A stretch of 52,911 nt of DNA from an uncultured Brachyspira sp. (lineage in GTDB: Bacteria > Spirochaetota > Brachyspiria > Brachyspirales > Brachyspiraceae), in the NCBI RefSeq assembly GCF_944393015.1, contig NZ_CALXYQ010000019.1, positions 1 to 52,911 on the forward strand, written 5' to 3'. The notes beneath the pieces were generated by a model. It was not told the origin of the DNA. It searched no databases and saw nothing but the letters and a program-made list of their open reading frames with translations. Position 1 is the stretch's first letter. Each line of letters starts with the position of its first letter. Position numbers and translations under genes: made by a program. This document shows positions 17,516 through 26,279 of this stretch, one piece after another.

Positions 17516-17850
17516 ATGCGGAGCGGGTAAACGCGGTATTTAAGCAACTAATACTGAGGAAAGTCCGTACCTCTAAAGGGCTTCATGCAAGCTAACGGCT
17601 TGAAGACGAAAGTCTATGGAAAGTGCAGCAGAAAATATACCGCCAATTTGGTAAGGGTGAAAAGGCATGGTAAGAGCATACCGCATTTATGGCAACATGA
17701 ATGGCAGTGTAAACCCCATGAGAGGCAAGAGCAAATAGAAACGGATTGCCCTTTTCCTATGTTTCAGGTGGCTCGCTAAAGCATTGTAGTGATATAATGC
17801 ACAGATAAATGTTTACCTTAAATGACAGAATACGGCTTATAGCTCCGCTT
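17516..17850 (+). ncRNA. rnpB: RNase P RNA
   Basis: This is the catalytic RNA that matures the 5' ends of tRNAs. The ends pair (GCGGAGC at 17518-17524 with GCTCCGC at 17842-17848). Conserved blocks are present in order: GAGGAAAGTCCGTACCTC, GAAAGTGCAGCAGAAA, AAGGGTGAAAAGGCATGGTA, GGTAAGAGCATACCGC, AAACCCC, and ACAGAATACGGCTTATAG near the 3' end. About 335 nt is normal for a bacterial type A RNA. An ORF reading through it is spurious. TTATTTTTT after the last stem resembles a terminator tail. Confidence 0.97.
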
Positions 17851-17926
17851 ATTTTTTATAATCATATTGTTATTTTTTTATTATGAATATATTATTTATT
17901 AATCATAAATAAAAATTGGTAAATAA

Positions 17927-18766
17927 ATGGTAAGTATAATTATAACTACAAAAAATTCAGAAAATTTCATTGCTGATTGCATCAATGCAGTAAATAATTC
18001 TAATTATAAAGATACAGAAATAATATTAGTAGATAATAACTCAACTGACAGAACTGTAGAAATAGCTAAAGAATTGGGAGCAAAAACTTTTATTAAAGGC
18101 CCTGAACGTTCTGCACAAAGAAATTATGGAGCAGAAATGTCAAGCGGCGAAATAATAGGATTTTTAGATGTTGACATGACTCTATCAGAAAATGTTATAA
18201 CAGAATGCTTGGAAATTTTTGAAAATAATAAAGATGTTCAGGCTATTTATATACCAGAAAAAATTTACGGAGACAGTTTTTTTAACAGAGTAAGAAGTTT
18301 TGAACGTTCTTTTTATGATGCCACAGTCATAGATGCTGTTAGATTCTTCAGAAAAGAAGCATTTATAAAAATAGGCGGTTTTGATTTAAATTTAAATGGT
18401 ACAGAAGATTGGGATATAGACAGAAGAATAAAAGAAATAGGAAAAGCAGATATAATAAAATCGCCATTATATCATCATGAAAATCATACTTTAAAACAAT
18501 ATATAGTAAAGAAAAGTTATTATGCTTCAAACTTTGATAACTATTTCAAAAAATGGGGGCATGATGCAACAACTAAAAAACAATTTGGTATGTTTTATCG
18601 TTATATAGGTGTATATATAGAAAAAGGAAAATGGAAAAAATTATTACAGCATCCTATATACTCAATATCAATGTACTTCTTAAGATTTTTAATAGGTGTT
18701 GTTTATATACTTTCAAAATTTAATATATCAAAGAAAGAAAATGTTTATAAGGATAAAAATCAATAA
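17927..18766 (+). CDS. Glycosyltransferase family 2
   Basis: The 279-residue GT-A enzyme opens with VSIIITTKNSENFIADCINA and has LVDNNSTDRT for nucleotide-sugar binding, the DVDMT metal motif near residue 85, and GTEDWDIDRRI near 165 as the acceptor-side acidic motif. One or two hydrophobic stretches near residues 245-265 could tether it to the membrane. It probably adds a sugar to a surface glycan or lipid. The convergent gene ends 9 nt away. The ribosome site is weak (TTGGTAAATAA). Confidence 0.9.
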   Translation: MVSIIITTKNSENFIADCINAVNNSNYKDTEIILVDNNSTDRTVEIAKELGAKTFIKGPERSAQRNYGAEMSSGEIIGFLDVDMTLSENVITECLEIFENNKDVQAIYIPEKIYGDSFFNRVRSFERSFYDATVIDAVRFFRKEAFIKIGGFDLNLNGTEDWDIDRRIKEIGKADIIKSPLYHHENHTLKQYIVKKSYYASNFDNYFKKWGHDATTKKQFGMFYRYIGVYIEKGKWKKLLQHPIYSISMYFLRFLIGVVYILSKFNISKKENVYKDKNQ

Positions 18767-18775
18767 ATTTATTTT

Positions 18776-20326
18776 TTATTCTTTTTTATAAACAATATAA
18801 ATATTATTACTTGATATTATAGGCAAATTAATAATATTTGTATTATTTTGAGAACTTTCTAAATGATAAACAATATTAGCATTATTTGTAACTTCATTCC
18901 AATAACCTTTTTTATTATAAACAAATCCCATTTGACTAAAATAAGGTGAACCATTTTCTATAATAAATTCTTTGCCACCAGCATCATTAGCTATATTCTG
19001 AACTGTTTCAATATAACTTTTCCATCTATATGGTTCCTGATAATTTTTATAAAATATTACTATATTAAAAGTCATAGCTACAGCACTAAATATATAAAAT
19101 ATAGAAAGATAATTTATATATTTATATTTTAAATTAATTTTTAAATTATATAATAAATATAGCATAGGTACAAAAGATAAAGCAAAAGCACCAAAATGAT
19201 ATCTAAACTGACCTGCTATACCTCTACCTAAAAATGTTACAACTATAGTTACTGGAAAATATAATAAAAATATAAGCATTAATTCTTTTGTTAAAATCAA
19301 TATTTTATCATTGGTTTCTATATCATATTTATACCTTTTATATTTAAAAAAAGTTATTACAGAATAAAGAAAGGCAGTAAATATTACTAATATAGATATT
19401 ATAAGTACAGCTAAAGTAAATACAAAAAAAGGATTATTATTTAAATAAAAATTCATTATTTTTGCAAAATTATTTGCTGAATACATAACAGAAAATTCAT
19501 TTGTAGGAAACATTAACAAAGAATGAACCTGAGGAAAAGGAAATACCCGTCTTAAATCACTGTTAGCAGAAAAAGTAAGCATTTTATTTGTATTATAAAA
19601 ACCATTTTTTATTTCAGATACTAAATAAGGTAAATAGCTTAAAAATGCTAAAAATACACCTATGGCAAGTGCTTTAATATTTTTAATAGTGTACTTATAT
19701 CTTATAATAAGATAAACTATTATTGTAGGAACAATACCATAATAAACCGCAAAATGTGCCTGCCCCATTAGTGCTAATAAAGGAAAAAACATCATAGCCG
19801 GAATATACGGTTTATCTCCTATAATATATTCACCAAGTAACGGTATGAGAAGAAAAGATAATGAAAGAGTAATATTCGGATTATAAAATATATTATTTGT
19901 ATATACAAAATATATATTAAACAATGTTAATACAGATAATATTGACATTATAGATATACCAAATCTTTTATAAACCCATAATAAAAATATTAAAGATGGA
20001 AAAAACATTGTAATAAAATTAAATACTCTTGCTAATTCTATATTCTCATTAGCTAATTTATAGCAAGTTAAATAATGCAAATAAAAAAATCCTCCAGGAA
20101 CACGCGGTGCTACTTCTTCGGTAAGCGGTCCCATTTGAAATCTAGCACCTACTGCCGGCATAGAATTATTGTCATAATATCGTTTCATATCATAAAAATG
20201 TGTAAGAAAATCTATAAAATCTGTACCCGCTTTTGGAAAAGAATAGATTCTTGTGAATATAGTTAAAGAAATAGATATTATTAATAAAAATATAGAAATA
20301 TAAAGTGTTGTTTTGCCATTATTCAT
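18776..20326 (-). CDS. Polytopic membrane glycosyltransferase, GT39/ArnT-like
   Basis: The 516-residue protein has about 11 transmembrane segments. An early extracytoplasmic loop carries acidic residues (FIDFLTHFYD and GPLTEEVAPRVPGG), as in GT-C fold enzymes which use lipid-linked sugars. The C-terminal 90 residues form a soluble domain (YRWKSYIETVQNIAND). I assign it to the dolichyl-phosphate-mannose or ArnT-like superfamily; donor and acceptor are unknown. AGGAT lies 11 nt before the start. It is convergent with the GT2 gene. Confidence 0.8.
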   Translation of the reverse strand: MNNGKTTLYISIFLLIISISLTIFTRIYSFPKAGTDFIDFLTHFYDMKRYYDNNSMPAVGARFQMGPLTEEVAPRVPGGFFYLHYLTCYKLANENIELARVFNFITMFFPSLIFLLWVYKRFGISIMSILSVLTLFNIYFVYTNNIFYNPNITLSLSFLLIPLLGEYIIGDKPYIPAMMFFPLLALMGQAHFAVYYGIVPTIIVYLIIRYKYTIKNIKALAIGVFLAFLSYLPYLVSEIKNGFYNTNKMLTFSANSDLRRVFPFPQVHSLLMFPTNEFSVMYSANNFAKIMNFYLNNNPFFVFTLAVLIISILVIFTAFLYSVITFFKYKRYKYDIETNDKILILTKELMLIFLLYFPVTIVVTFLGRGIAGQFRYHFGAFALSFVPMLYLLYNLKINLKYKYINYLSIFYIFSAVAMTFNIVIFYKNYQEPYRWKSYIETVQNIANDAGGKEFIIENGSPYFSQMGFVYNKKGYWNEVTNNANIVYHLESSQNNTNIINLPIISSNNIYIVYKKE

Positions 20327-20393
20327 AATTGAAATTATCCTAAAAAAATTATGAATTATAATATCATATAATCATATTTTTACAATACAAGCA

Positions 20394-20990
20394 TTAAAAT
20401 TCTATTACACCATTAAATAATTGTTTATCTCTCCATTTGATAAAGTCTTTATAGTTTGTAATATTATGTTTCAAAACAGCTTTATAATATTCTATACCCA
20501 TTATTTTTATATCATCAGGAGTTTCATATTTTAATTTTAATATAATATTTCTTTTTTCTTCTGTAAGCATATTTATTATATCATCAGCAACTTTTTCAAA
20601 ATATCCGTCATAATAAGAACCTTCTAATATATGAATAATATCAATCTGCCAAACTTCATTATCATTATTATCTTTATAAAATAAATGCCACTCTATACAA
20701 TGTTCATCTGTGTCTATCAAATTTGAATAAGTAATTTTTTCTATTTTTTTATTTGAAGCTATTTTTGATATTGCCGAAAAACTTTTTTCTATATTTAATT
20801 CAGGAGTATAAACATGAAAATCAATATCTCTATTTTTCATTAATAGTCCCATTTTCAAAGAGCCTACTAAATTAATTCTTGCTCCAATACTTTTAAAAGC
20901 ATTTTCAATATCAAGCTCTTTTATAATACTAAATGCTTTTTTCTGATTATTATTAGAAATTTCTATAATTTTATTAATATCATTATTCAT
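20394..20990 (-). CDS. Nucleotidyltransferase-fold protein
   Basis: The 198-residue protein shows the pol-beta-type nucleotidyltransferase pattern: VGSLKMGLLMKNRDIDFHVY at about residues 42-61, giving GS and the DxD metal pair, and a later Asp in VWQIDIIH near 122. This architecture occurs in small stand-alone NTases which modify proteins, RNAs or antibiotics. No toxin-antitoxin partner is adjacent, so the substrate is unknown. AGAAGG precedes the start. Confidence 0.8.
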   Translation of the reverse strand: MNNDINKIIEISNNNQKKAFSIIKELDIENAFKSIGARINLVGSLKMGLLMKNRDIDFHVYTPELNIEKSFSAISKIASNKKIEKITYSNLIDTDEHCIEWHLFYKDNNDNEVWQIDIIHILEGSYYDGYFEKVADDIINMLTEEKRNIILKLKYETPDDIKIMGIEYYKAVLKHNITNYKDFIKWRDKQLFNGVIEF

Positions 20991-21015
20991 AATTTAAACC
21001 TTCTCTAAACACTAA

Positions 21016-21063
21016 AAAATAAAAAAGAAATAGTCATCTGTATTAAAGATAAACTATTTCTTT
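21016..21063 (-). terminator. Terminator of outer-membrane protein gene
   Basis: An 11-bp stem, AAAGAAATAGT with ACTATTTCTTT (21024-21034/21053-21063), lies 31 nt past the stop of the gene at 21094-21864. On the minus strand it is followed by TTTTTTATTTTT. Confidence 0.75.
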
Positions 21064-21093
21064 TTATTATTCAATAAATTATAATATTTTGTT

Positions 21094-21864
21094 TTATTTC
21101 GTTCTTGGTCCGAATTTAAATCCTAATTGTAAACCTATATCAAAACTAGAGTAATTAACTTCGTCAACTACTAGAGCATTATTACCTAAATTCCAATTTG
21201 GAAGTCCTGTATTAACTGAATATAAACTAGGCTCTACTCCGAAATCATATCCAAGATATAAACCTATATTAAATGCCATTTTTTCTATAAAGAAAATAGA
21301 ATAATCAAAAGTAAATTTGATATAAGGAATAACAGATGTTTTAAAATTTCTTTTCATATAATCTGAATCTATTTTTGTGTCAGTACTAATTGAGCCAATT
21401 TTTGAATGATAATTTCCAGCCATAGGAAATTTAATACCTCCTCCAATTCCTACAGAAAAATTAAAAAAGTTAAATTTAGGGAGTATTCCTAACTGTATGC
21501 TCTCAAAAGAATATGTATATGAAATATTTTTATCAAGTTTACTAATATAAGAATAAGTATCATGACTATAGCCTATTTCACCAAGAACGCTTAATCCCAA
21601 ATTATCAGTAAACTTAAACATATAACCAAGCTGAGCAGTTATACCTATATCAAAACCAACTCCGCTATTTTTTCCTACCGTATCCCGTATTTTACCATTA
21701 AGCCAAACATCAGCATCTTCAGCTCTATCAGTTAAATCATAATCATAAATACCAATACTCATTCCGATAGGCACATTTAATATAAACTCAAAACCGCCAT
21801 TAACTGCAAATGATGTAGATGCAATAGCAGTAAACATTATAATAGATAGTATTATTTTTCTCAT
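21094..21864 (-). CDS. Outer-membrane beta-barrel protein
   Basis: The 256-residue protein has a cleavable signal peptide (MRKIILSIIMFTAIASTSFA) and then alternating hydrophobic/polar strands with many Gly and aromatic residues (FEFILNVPIGMSIGIYDYDL, GLSVLGEIGYSHD, FFNFSVGIGGGI). It ends SFDIGLQLGFKFGPRTK, where a final beta strand is expected. It probably sits in the outer membrane as a small barrel. The family is not more closely identified. AAGGAG precedes the start and a terminator follows. Confidence 0.8.
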   Translation of the reverse strand: MRKIILSIIMFTAIASTSFAVNGGFEFILNVPIGMSIGIYDYDLTDRAEDADVWLNGKIRDTVGKNSGVGFDIGITAQLGYMFKFTDNLGLSVLGEIGYSHDTYSYISKLDKNISYTYSFESIQLGILPKFNFFNFSVGIGGGIKFPMAGNYHSKIGSISTDTKIDSDYMKRNFKTSVIPYIKFTFDYSIFFIEKMAFNIGLYLGYDFGVEPSLYSVNTGLPNWNLGNNALVVDEVNYSSFDIGLQLGFKFGPRTK

Positions 21865-22116
21865 AAGTTTTCATACTCCTTAATAATTTATACGTATATT
21901 TAAACTTTAACATTTTAAATATATTTTACAATACAAAAATTATTATTTTACATATACTAAATATGAAATATTGATACATATATAGAACAATTTTAATAAA
22001 AAAACAAACTGCAAAGATGTTCAGTTTTAATAATATTTTATATTCTTGACAATTTAAAATTTTATAGTATAAAGAATTAACATAATATTAATTCTATAGA
22101 ATGATAAGGAAAATAA

Positions 22117-22953
22117 ATGAAAAAAGGTAAAAAGTCTGAAATAAAAAAATTAAGAGTGAAAAAACATAAAAATCTTTTACTTGTAAAAAGCGACAGCGAA
22201 GAAGATAAAAAAAAATTGGAAATAATAAAAGATATACTCATAAATAAAAATGAAGATCAATCTAAATATTATTTGCATAATTACTTTTTGAATAATAAAG
22301 GAGAAGCTATTTTCAAACATCTGCCTTTTTTTGATATATATGAAAGACATTTCTCTAAATATAGAGGTAAAGATATTAATATGATGGAAATTGGTGTGGG
22401 AAGCGGTGGTGCTGTAAAGATGTGGAGAGAATATTTTAGAAACAATAATCCTAAAGCTAATGTCAACATATATGCAATAGATAGAAATCCAAAATGCAAA
22501 CAATTTGAACAGGATAATATAAAAATATTCATAGGCTCTCAAGATGACAGAGAATTTTTAAAAGAAGTAAAAAGCCAAATTCCAAAACTAGATATATTAA
22601 TAGATGACGGCGGACATAGAATGAATCAGCAAATAACTACTTTTGAAGAGATGTATGAACATGTAAAAGATGATGGAATTTATTTATGCGAAGATGTTTA
22701 TACTTCATATTGGCCTAATTTCGGAGGCGGTTATAAAAATCCTAATTCATATATAGAATACACAAAAAATTTAATAGACTCACTTAATGCCTATTGGGCT
22801 ACAGAAGAAGATGATTTATACCCAAATGCTTTTACAGACAGCACCTACTCTATTCATTATTATGATGGTATAGTAATAATAGAAAAAAGAAAAAGAGACA
22901 CTAGATATAATGATATATGTCAGCAGGCTATAATAGGCAAAACTAAAGAATGA
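22117..22953 (+). CDS. Class I SAM-dependent methyltransferase, MycE-like
   Basis: The 278-residue protein has a basic N-terminal extension (about 70 residues, Lys-rich), then the Rossmann motifs MMEIGVGSGGAV, VNIYAIDRNP and LDILIDDGGHRMNQQ. The last motif, with the later GGGYKNPNSYIEYTKNLID, recalls sugar O-methyltransferases of the MycE type that need a metal ion. A role in methylating a surface glycan is inferred from the family. AAGGAAA precedes the start. Confidence 0.82.
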   Translation: MKKGKKSEIKKLRVKKHKNLLLVKSDSEEDKKKLEIIKDILINKNEDQSKYYLHNYFLNNKGEAIFKHLPFFDIYERHFSKYRGKDINMMEIGVGSGGAVKMWREYFRNNNPKANVNIYAIDRNPKCKQFEQDNIKIFIGSQDDREFLKEVKSQIPKLDILIDDGGHRMNQQITTFEEMYEHVKDDGIYLCEDVYTSYWPNFGGGYKNPNSYIEYTKNLIDSLNAYWATEEDDLYPNAFTDSTYSIHYYDGIVIIEKRKRDTRYNDICQQAIIGKTKE

Positions 22954-23013
22954 TTAATAGCAAAACTAAAATAAATTTTTAAAATATTATATAAAAAATA
23001 AAACTATTAAATT

Positions 23014-23349
23014 CTATTTTCCTTTTCTTTTTGCCAATATATAAGCAAAACTGTCAAAATATTTCATAATACTTTCATCTGTATTATATTCATTATCTCC
23101 AAGCAAATAATCACATAAAACTTCTCTAAGTCTTGTAAACTCTTTTATACTATGTTTTTTGTATTGGGATAATATAGTCAAGTCAATAAGCTCTAAAGCT
23201 CTGTACGCAGCATTTTTAGAATATTCAAAATTATTTTTATTTTTAAATTTTATTGCTCTGTAAACTTCACTTCCAATATTAGCCATCTGTTCGGCAAGAC
23301 TCAAAGTATTCCATTTTCCATTTGCTGAATCTTTATGCATATAACTCAT
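23014..23349 (-). CDS. Small helical protein paired with DUF5674
   Basis: The 111-residue protein is predicted all-helical. Its start MSYMHKDSANGKWNTLSLAE and the blocks ANIGSEVYRAI, RALELIDLTI and RLREVLCDYLLGDN look well conserved and recall small proteins of unknown function found in diverse bacteria. A HEPN-like or four-helix-bundle fold is possible, but no RX4-6H motif is seen. It follows the DUF5674 gene by 11 nt on the same strand, so they are co-transcribed. Confidence 0.75.
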   Translation of the reverse strand: MSYMHKDSANGKWNTLSLAEQMANIGSEVYRAIKFKNKNNFEYSKNAAYRALELIDLTILSQYKKHSIKEFTRLREVLCDYLLGDNEYNTDESIMKYFDSFAYILAKRKGK

Positions 23350-23360
23350 AAATATACCTA

Positions 23361-23702
23361 TTACTTAATTATTAAATTATTTAATATTTCTATTATTTTA
23401 TTTCTAATATTCTCATCTTCAACATATCTGCTTCTATTATTATCAGAAGGTCTTATATTAATTAAAGAATCAAATTCTATAAAATCTTCATCATCTAATT
23501 CAGGATAAATATTAATCCCCCATAAATCCTTTTGTAAAGAACCATTTTCTATTAGCAAAGATTCCAAATCACTATGAAGCTCTGCATCTAAAGCTAATTC
23601 ATTTTTTTCTATATCAACAACACCTTTAACCATATCAGTAAAAAAATTTCCAAGCATATTCTTAATTTCTGAAACTTCAATGCTTTCTTTTATAATTATC
23701 AT
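23361..23702 (-). CDS. DUF5674 family protein
   Basis: The 113-residue acidic protein fits DUF5674: MVKGVVDIEKNELALDAELH, ENGSLQKDLWGINIYPE and FDSLINIRPSDNNRSRYVED are its strongest blocks. Function is not known. It precedes the helical protein gene with an 11-nt gap. The start at 23702 has GGAG about 13 nt upstream, rather far. A two-gene toxin-antitoxin-like arrangement is suggested by size and spacing only. Confidence 0.8.
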   Translation of the reverse strand: MIIIKESIEVSEIKNMLGNFFTDMVKGVVDIEKNELALDAELHSDLESLLIENGSLQKDLWGINIYPELDDEDFIEFDSLINIRPSDNNRSRYVEDENIRNKIIEILNNLIIK

Positions 23703-24131
23703 ATAATATTAATACTCCATAAACATATTTAATTAACATAATATTAACGGAAATGTAATTTTTTTATAAAGTAAATTTAATATCATATATATGTATGTAT
23801 GAATGTTTTTTATAATTTATATTCCGATAATAAGAATAGTTTTTATTATTGTTATAAAAATAATAAAAATTTAAATGATATAATTAATGCTAATTTTAAA
23901 GCTATAAACGAGCAGCTGATAACTGACAAAGGAAGTTGTCAGCTTATTAAAAGCGAGTTTATAGCTAGCAATAATAAAAATTGTGAGCGTATAGCAAATT
24001 TATTTGCTATACTTTTTTGGCGAACAATTTTTATTAATAATAGTAATAAAAAAATAATAAAAGAATTTTAGATTATTACGAAAATGCAAACGATATAATA
24101 ATCATTTCTATATTAAAACAGGAGATAAAAA
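23703..24131. other. Gap before flgL with two long hairpins
   Basis: The gap holds two strong inverted repeats. Hairpin 1 (23900-23966) pairs AGCTATAAAC with GTTTATAGCT outside and CTGACA with TGTCAG inside. Hairpin 2 (23979-24029) pairs AATTGT with ACAATT and GTATAGCAAAT with ATTTGCTATAC, and is followed by a T-rich run. A 90-codon ORF through this region has no ribosome site and is explained by these palindromes. GAGCGTATAGCAA resembles the repeat at 2671-2887. The flgL ribosome site CAGGAGA is at the right end. Confidence 0.65.
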
Positions 24132-25385
24132 ATGAGAGTTACTGAACAAGCCCAATTTAATAGAACAGTTAGTACAATAAAAAGAAACTATAATGAGATG
24201 GAAGCTTCTCAAACTAGATTATCTACTGGTCAAAGGGTGCAGTACCCTCACCAGAATGTTACTTCAACTATTAATTCTATATATTATAGAACTAGAATGT
24301 CTTCAGTAGACAGATATCAAAGCAATATAGTTGATGGTAAAGAAAAATTAAGCGTAGCACATGATTCTATGTCAGCTATCACTCAGGCTTTAAATAGAGC
24401 AAGAGATTTAGCAGTTCAAGGTGCAAACAGCACTTACGGAGCAGATGACAGAGCAAAAATGGCTATGGAAGTAGAAGAAATGATAGAGAGAATATATGAT
24501 ATATCAAAAACTCAAAGCAAAGGCGAGTATATATTCTCAGGAACAAGTATAAAAACAGCACCTTTCAGAGCATTTTACGGATATGATGAAAAAGCAGGCC
24601 GTTCTATAGTAAAATCTGTTATGTATGAAGGCGATGGAAATGCTCAAAACAGAGAAGTAGAAAACGGACAAGTTATCAATGTAGCTACTCCGGGTAATTA
24701 TGCTTTCTGGGGTACTGATATGGAAATAATATCTACAAAAGATGCTTCAACTTATGTTGCTGCTGAAGATCAGGACATTATGATAGATGATATGGTTGTA
24801 AATATTAAACAAGGCGATAATATTGAAGCTATAGTTCAGAGAATAAATGATGCTAATGGTAATGTAAGTGCAAGTATAGGAGATTTAAGAGGCGGAGAAA
24901 AAGTTATACAATTAAAAACAGGTTCTCCTCATAAAATACTTTTACAAGATTTGGCAGGCGGTACAGTTTTACAAGATATAGGTTTAATAAGAGAAGGTGC
25001 CGCTAATAATCCAGAAAATAACTATGAGCCTAGTGCTTTAGTTACAGGAAAAAGCGTATTTGAAACTCTTATTTATTTAAGAGATGCTATGCTTAATGAT
25101 GATGTAAGAGCTATAGGCGGCGAGGCTTTAGGTTATATAGATAGTTCTTTGGATAATGTTGCTACTGTTCAGGCTAATGCCTCTTCTAAAGTTACAAGAC
25201 TTGATATGGGTTATGCTAGCTTTGAAGATCAGAAATTAGCTATTGAAGAAGCTTTAGCTAAAAATGAAAATATTGACTATGCTGAAGAAATTGTTAATTT
25301 CAATATGTGGCAATATGCTCATAATGCTTCATTACAAACAGCAGGAAGATTATTAGGCAGAACTCTTATGGATTATTTAAGATAA
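24132..25385 (+). CDS. flgL: Flagellar hook-associated protein 3
   Basis: FlgL joins the hook to the flagellin filament; in spirochaetes the filament lies in the periplasm. The 417-residue protein has the flagellin-type N-terminal helix (MRVTEQAQFNRTVSTIKRNY, SQTRLSTGQRV), the motif ARDLAVQGANSTYGADDR near residue 93, a variable middle part, and the C-terminal helix ending NASLQTAGRLLGRTLMDYLR. CAGGAGATAAAAA precedes the ATG. It is followed by fliW and csrA, an order known from other spirochaetes. The 70-nt gap to fliW does not show a terminator. Confidence 0.94.
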   Translation: MRVTEQAQFNRTVSTIKRNYNEMEASQTRLSTGQRVQYPHQNVTSTINSIYYRTRMSSVDRYQSNIVDGKEKLSVAHDSMSAITQALNRARDLAVQGANSTYGADDRAKMAMEVEEMIERIYDISKTQSKGEYIFSGTSIKTAPFRAFYGYDEKAGRSIVKSVMYEGDGNAQNREVENGQVINVATPGNYAFWGTDMEIISTKDASTYVAAEDQDIMIDDMVVNIKQGDNIEAIVQRINDANGNVSASIGDLRGGEKVIQLKTGSPHKILLQDLAGGTVLQDIGLIREGAANNPENNYEPSALVTGKSVFETLIYLRDAMLNDDVRAIGGEALGYIDSSLDNVATVQANASSKVTRLDMGYASFEDQKLAIEEALAKNENIDYAEEIVNFNMWQYAHNASLQTAGRLLGRTLMDYLR

Positions 25386-25454
25386 TATAAATAAGATAAA
25401 AAATAAAATGCTGACAATATAAAATATTATTAATGTATAAAAGGAAATAATTAT

Positions 25455-25928
25455 ATGCCGGAAATAGAATCTAGGATACTAGGAAAAATAGAAGTTTCAG
25501 ATGATTCATTATATCACTTAAATGGTACTATATTAGCATTTGAGGCTTATGATGAATTTTATCTTGTCAATATGGACGAGGAAGGAACTTTTAAAATACT
25601 TCAGTCTAAAGATGATAAAAATGTATGCTTTATACTTATAGATCCATTTTTAATATTCAAAAATTATGAGCCTGATGTGTATGATGATGATATAAAATAT
25701 TTAGGTATAGAGAATAATGAAGATTTATACCTTCTTACTATTGTCAGCATTCCAAATAGTGATTTTAAATCTATGAGTGCTAATTTAGTAGCTCCTGTAG
25801 TTTTTAATATCAAAAATCATAAAGCTAAACAATGTACCGTTTCAGGTGATAAATACACAACTAGACATTCCATTCTTTTAGAAGATAATAATTCTGGCAA
25901 TACCAATACAGAAGAAAGGAGTTCATAA
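25455..25928 (+). CDS. fliW: Flagellar assembly factor FliW
   Basis: FliW binds flagellin and antagonises CsrA, so it couples flagellin secretion to translation. The 157-residue protein has the family patterns [34 protein letters not shown] and [11 protein letters not shown]-like [19 protein letters not shown] near the end. The hydrophilic tail of about 20 residues includes the csrA ribosome binding site in its codons. Ribosome site AAAGGAA; 2-nt gap to csrA indicates coupled translation. Confidence 0.93.
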   Translation: MPEIESRILGKIEVSDDSLYHLNGTILAFEAYDEFYLVNMDEEGTFKILQSKDDKNVCFILIDPFLIFKNYEPDVYDDDIKYLGIENNEDLYLLTIVSIPNSDFKSMSANLVAPVVFNIKNHKAKQCTVSGDKYTTRHSILLEDNNSGNTNTEERSS

Positions 25929-25930
25929 TA

Positions 25931-26179
25931 ATGCTTGTACTTTCTAGAAAAATCAATCAAAGCATAGTAATAGGAGATAATATAGAAATAATGCTCGTAG
26001 ATATACGAGGCGATCAAATAAAGCTAGGTATTAATGCTCCTAAAAATGTAAAAATATTCAGAAAAGAAGTTTATGAAGAAATAGAAAGCCAAAACTTAGA
26101 GGCATCAAAAGAGGCTACTGCTGATAAATTGAATATTTTAAGTAATTTTGTAAAAAATAAATTTGGTAAAAAACAATAA
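25931..26179 (+). CDS. csrA: Carbon storage regulator CsrA
   Basis: The 82-residue RNA-binding protein represses translation by binding GGA motifs in mRNA leaders; with FliW it controls flagellin level. It opens [20 protein letters not shown] and has the RNA-binding Arg in [12 protein letters not shown] near residue 44. Its C-terminal tail is about 20 residues longer than the shortest CsrA proteins. The strong AAAGGAG site overlaps the last codons of fliW. GGA motifs also lie in the leaders of flgL and fliW, so autoregulation of the cluster is plausible. Confidence 0.95.
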   Translation: MLVLSRKINQSIVIGDNIEIMLVDIRGDQIKLGINAPKNVKIFRKEVYEEIESQNLEASKEATADKLNILSNFVKNKFGKKQ

Positions 26180-26279
26180 TAAACAATCTTATTTTTTCTT
26201 AAAACTATTCTAAAATCTAATATTAATTTATATTTATGTTTTGAAATCAAAATAATAATAATTATATAAAGCTTACTAA

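Noticed and set aside
17585-17779. 64-codon plus-strand ORF
   Set aside because: It lies wholly inside the RNase P RNA gene and has no ribosome site.
23799-24071. 90-codon plus-strand ORF before flgL
   Set aside because: It runs through two long palindromes, has no Shine-Dalgarno sequence and no recognisable protein pattern.
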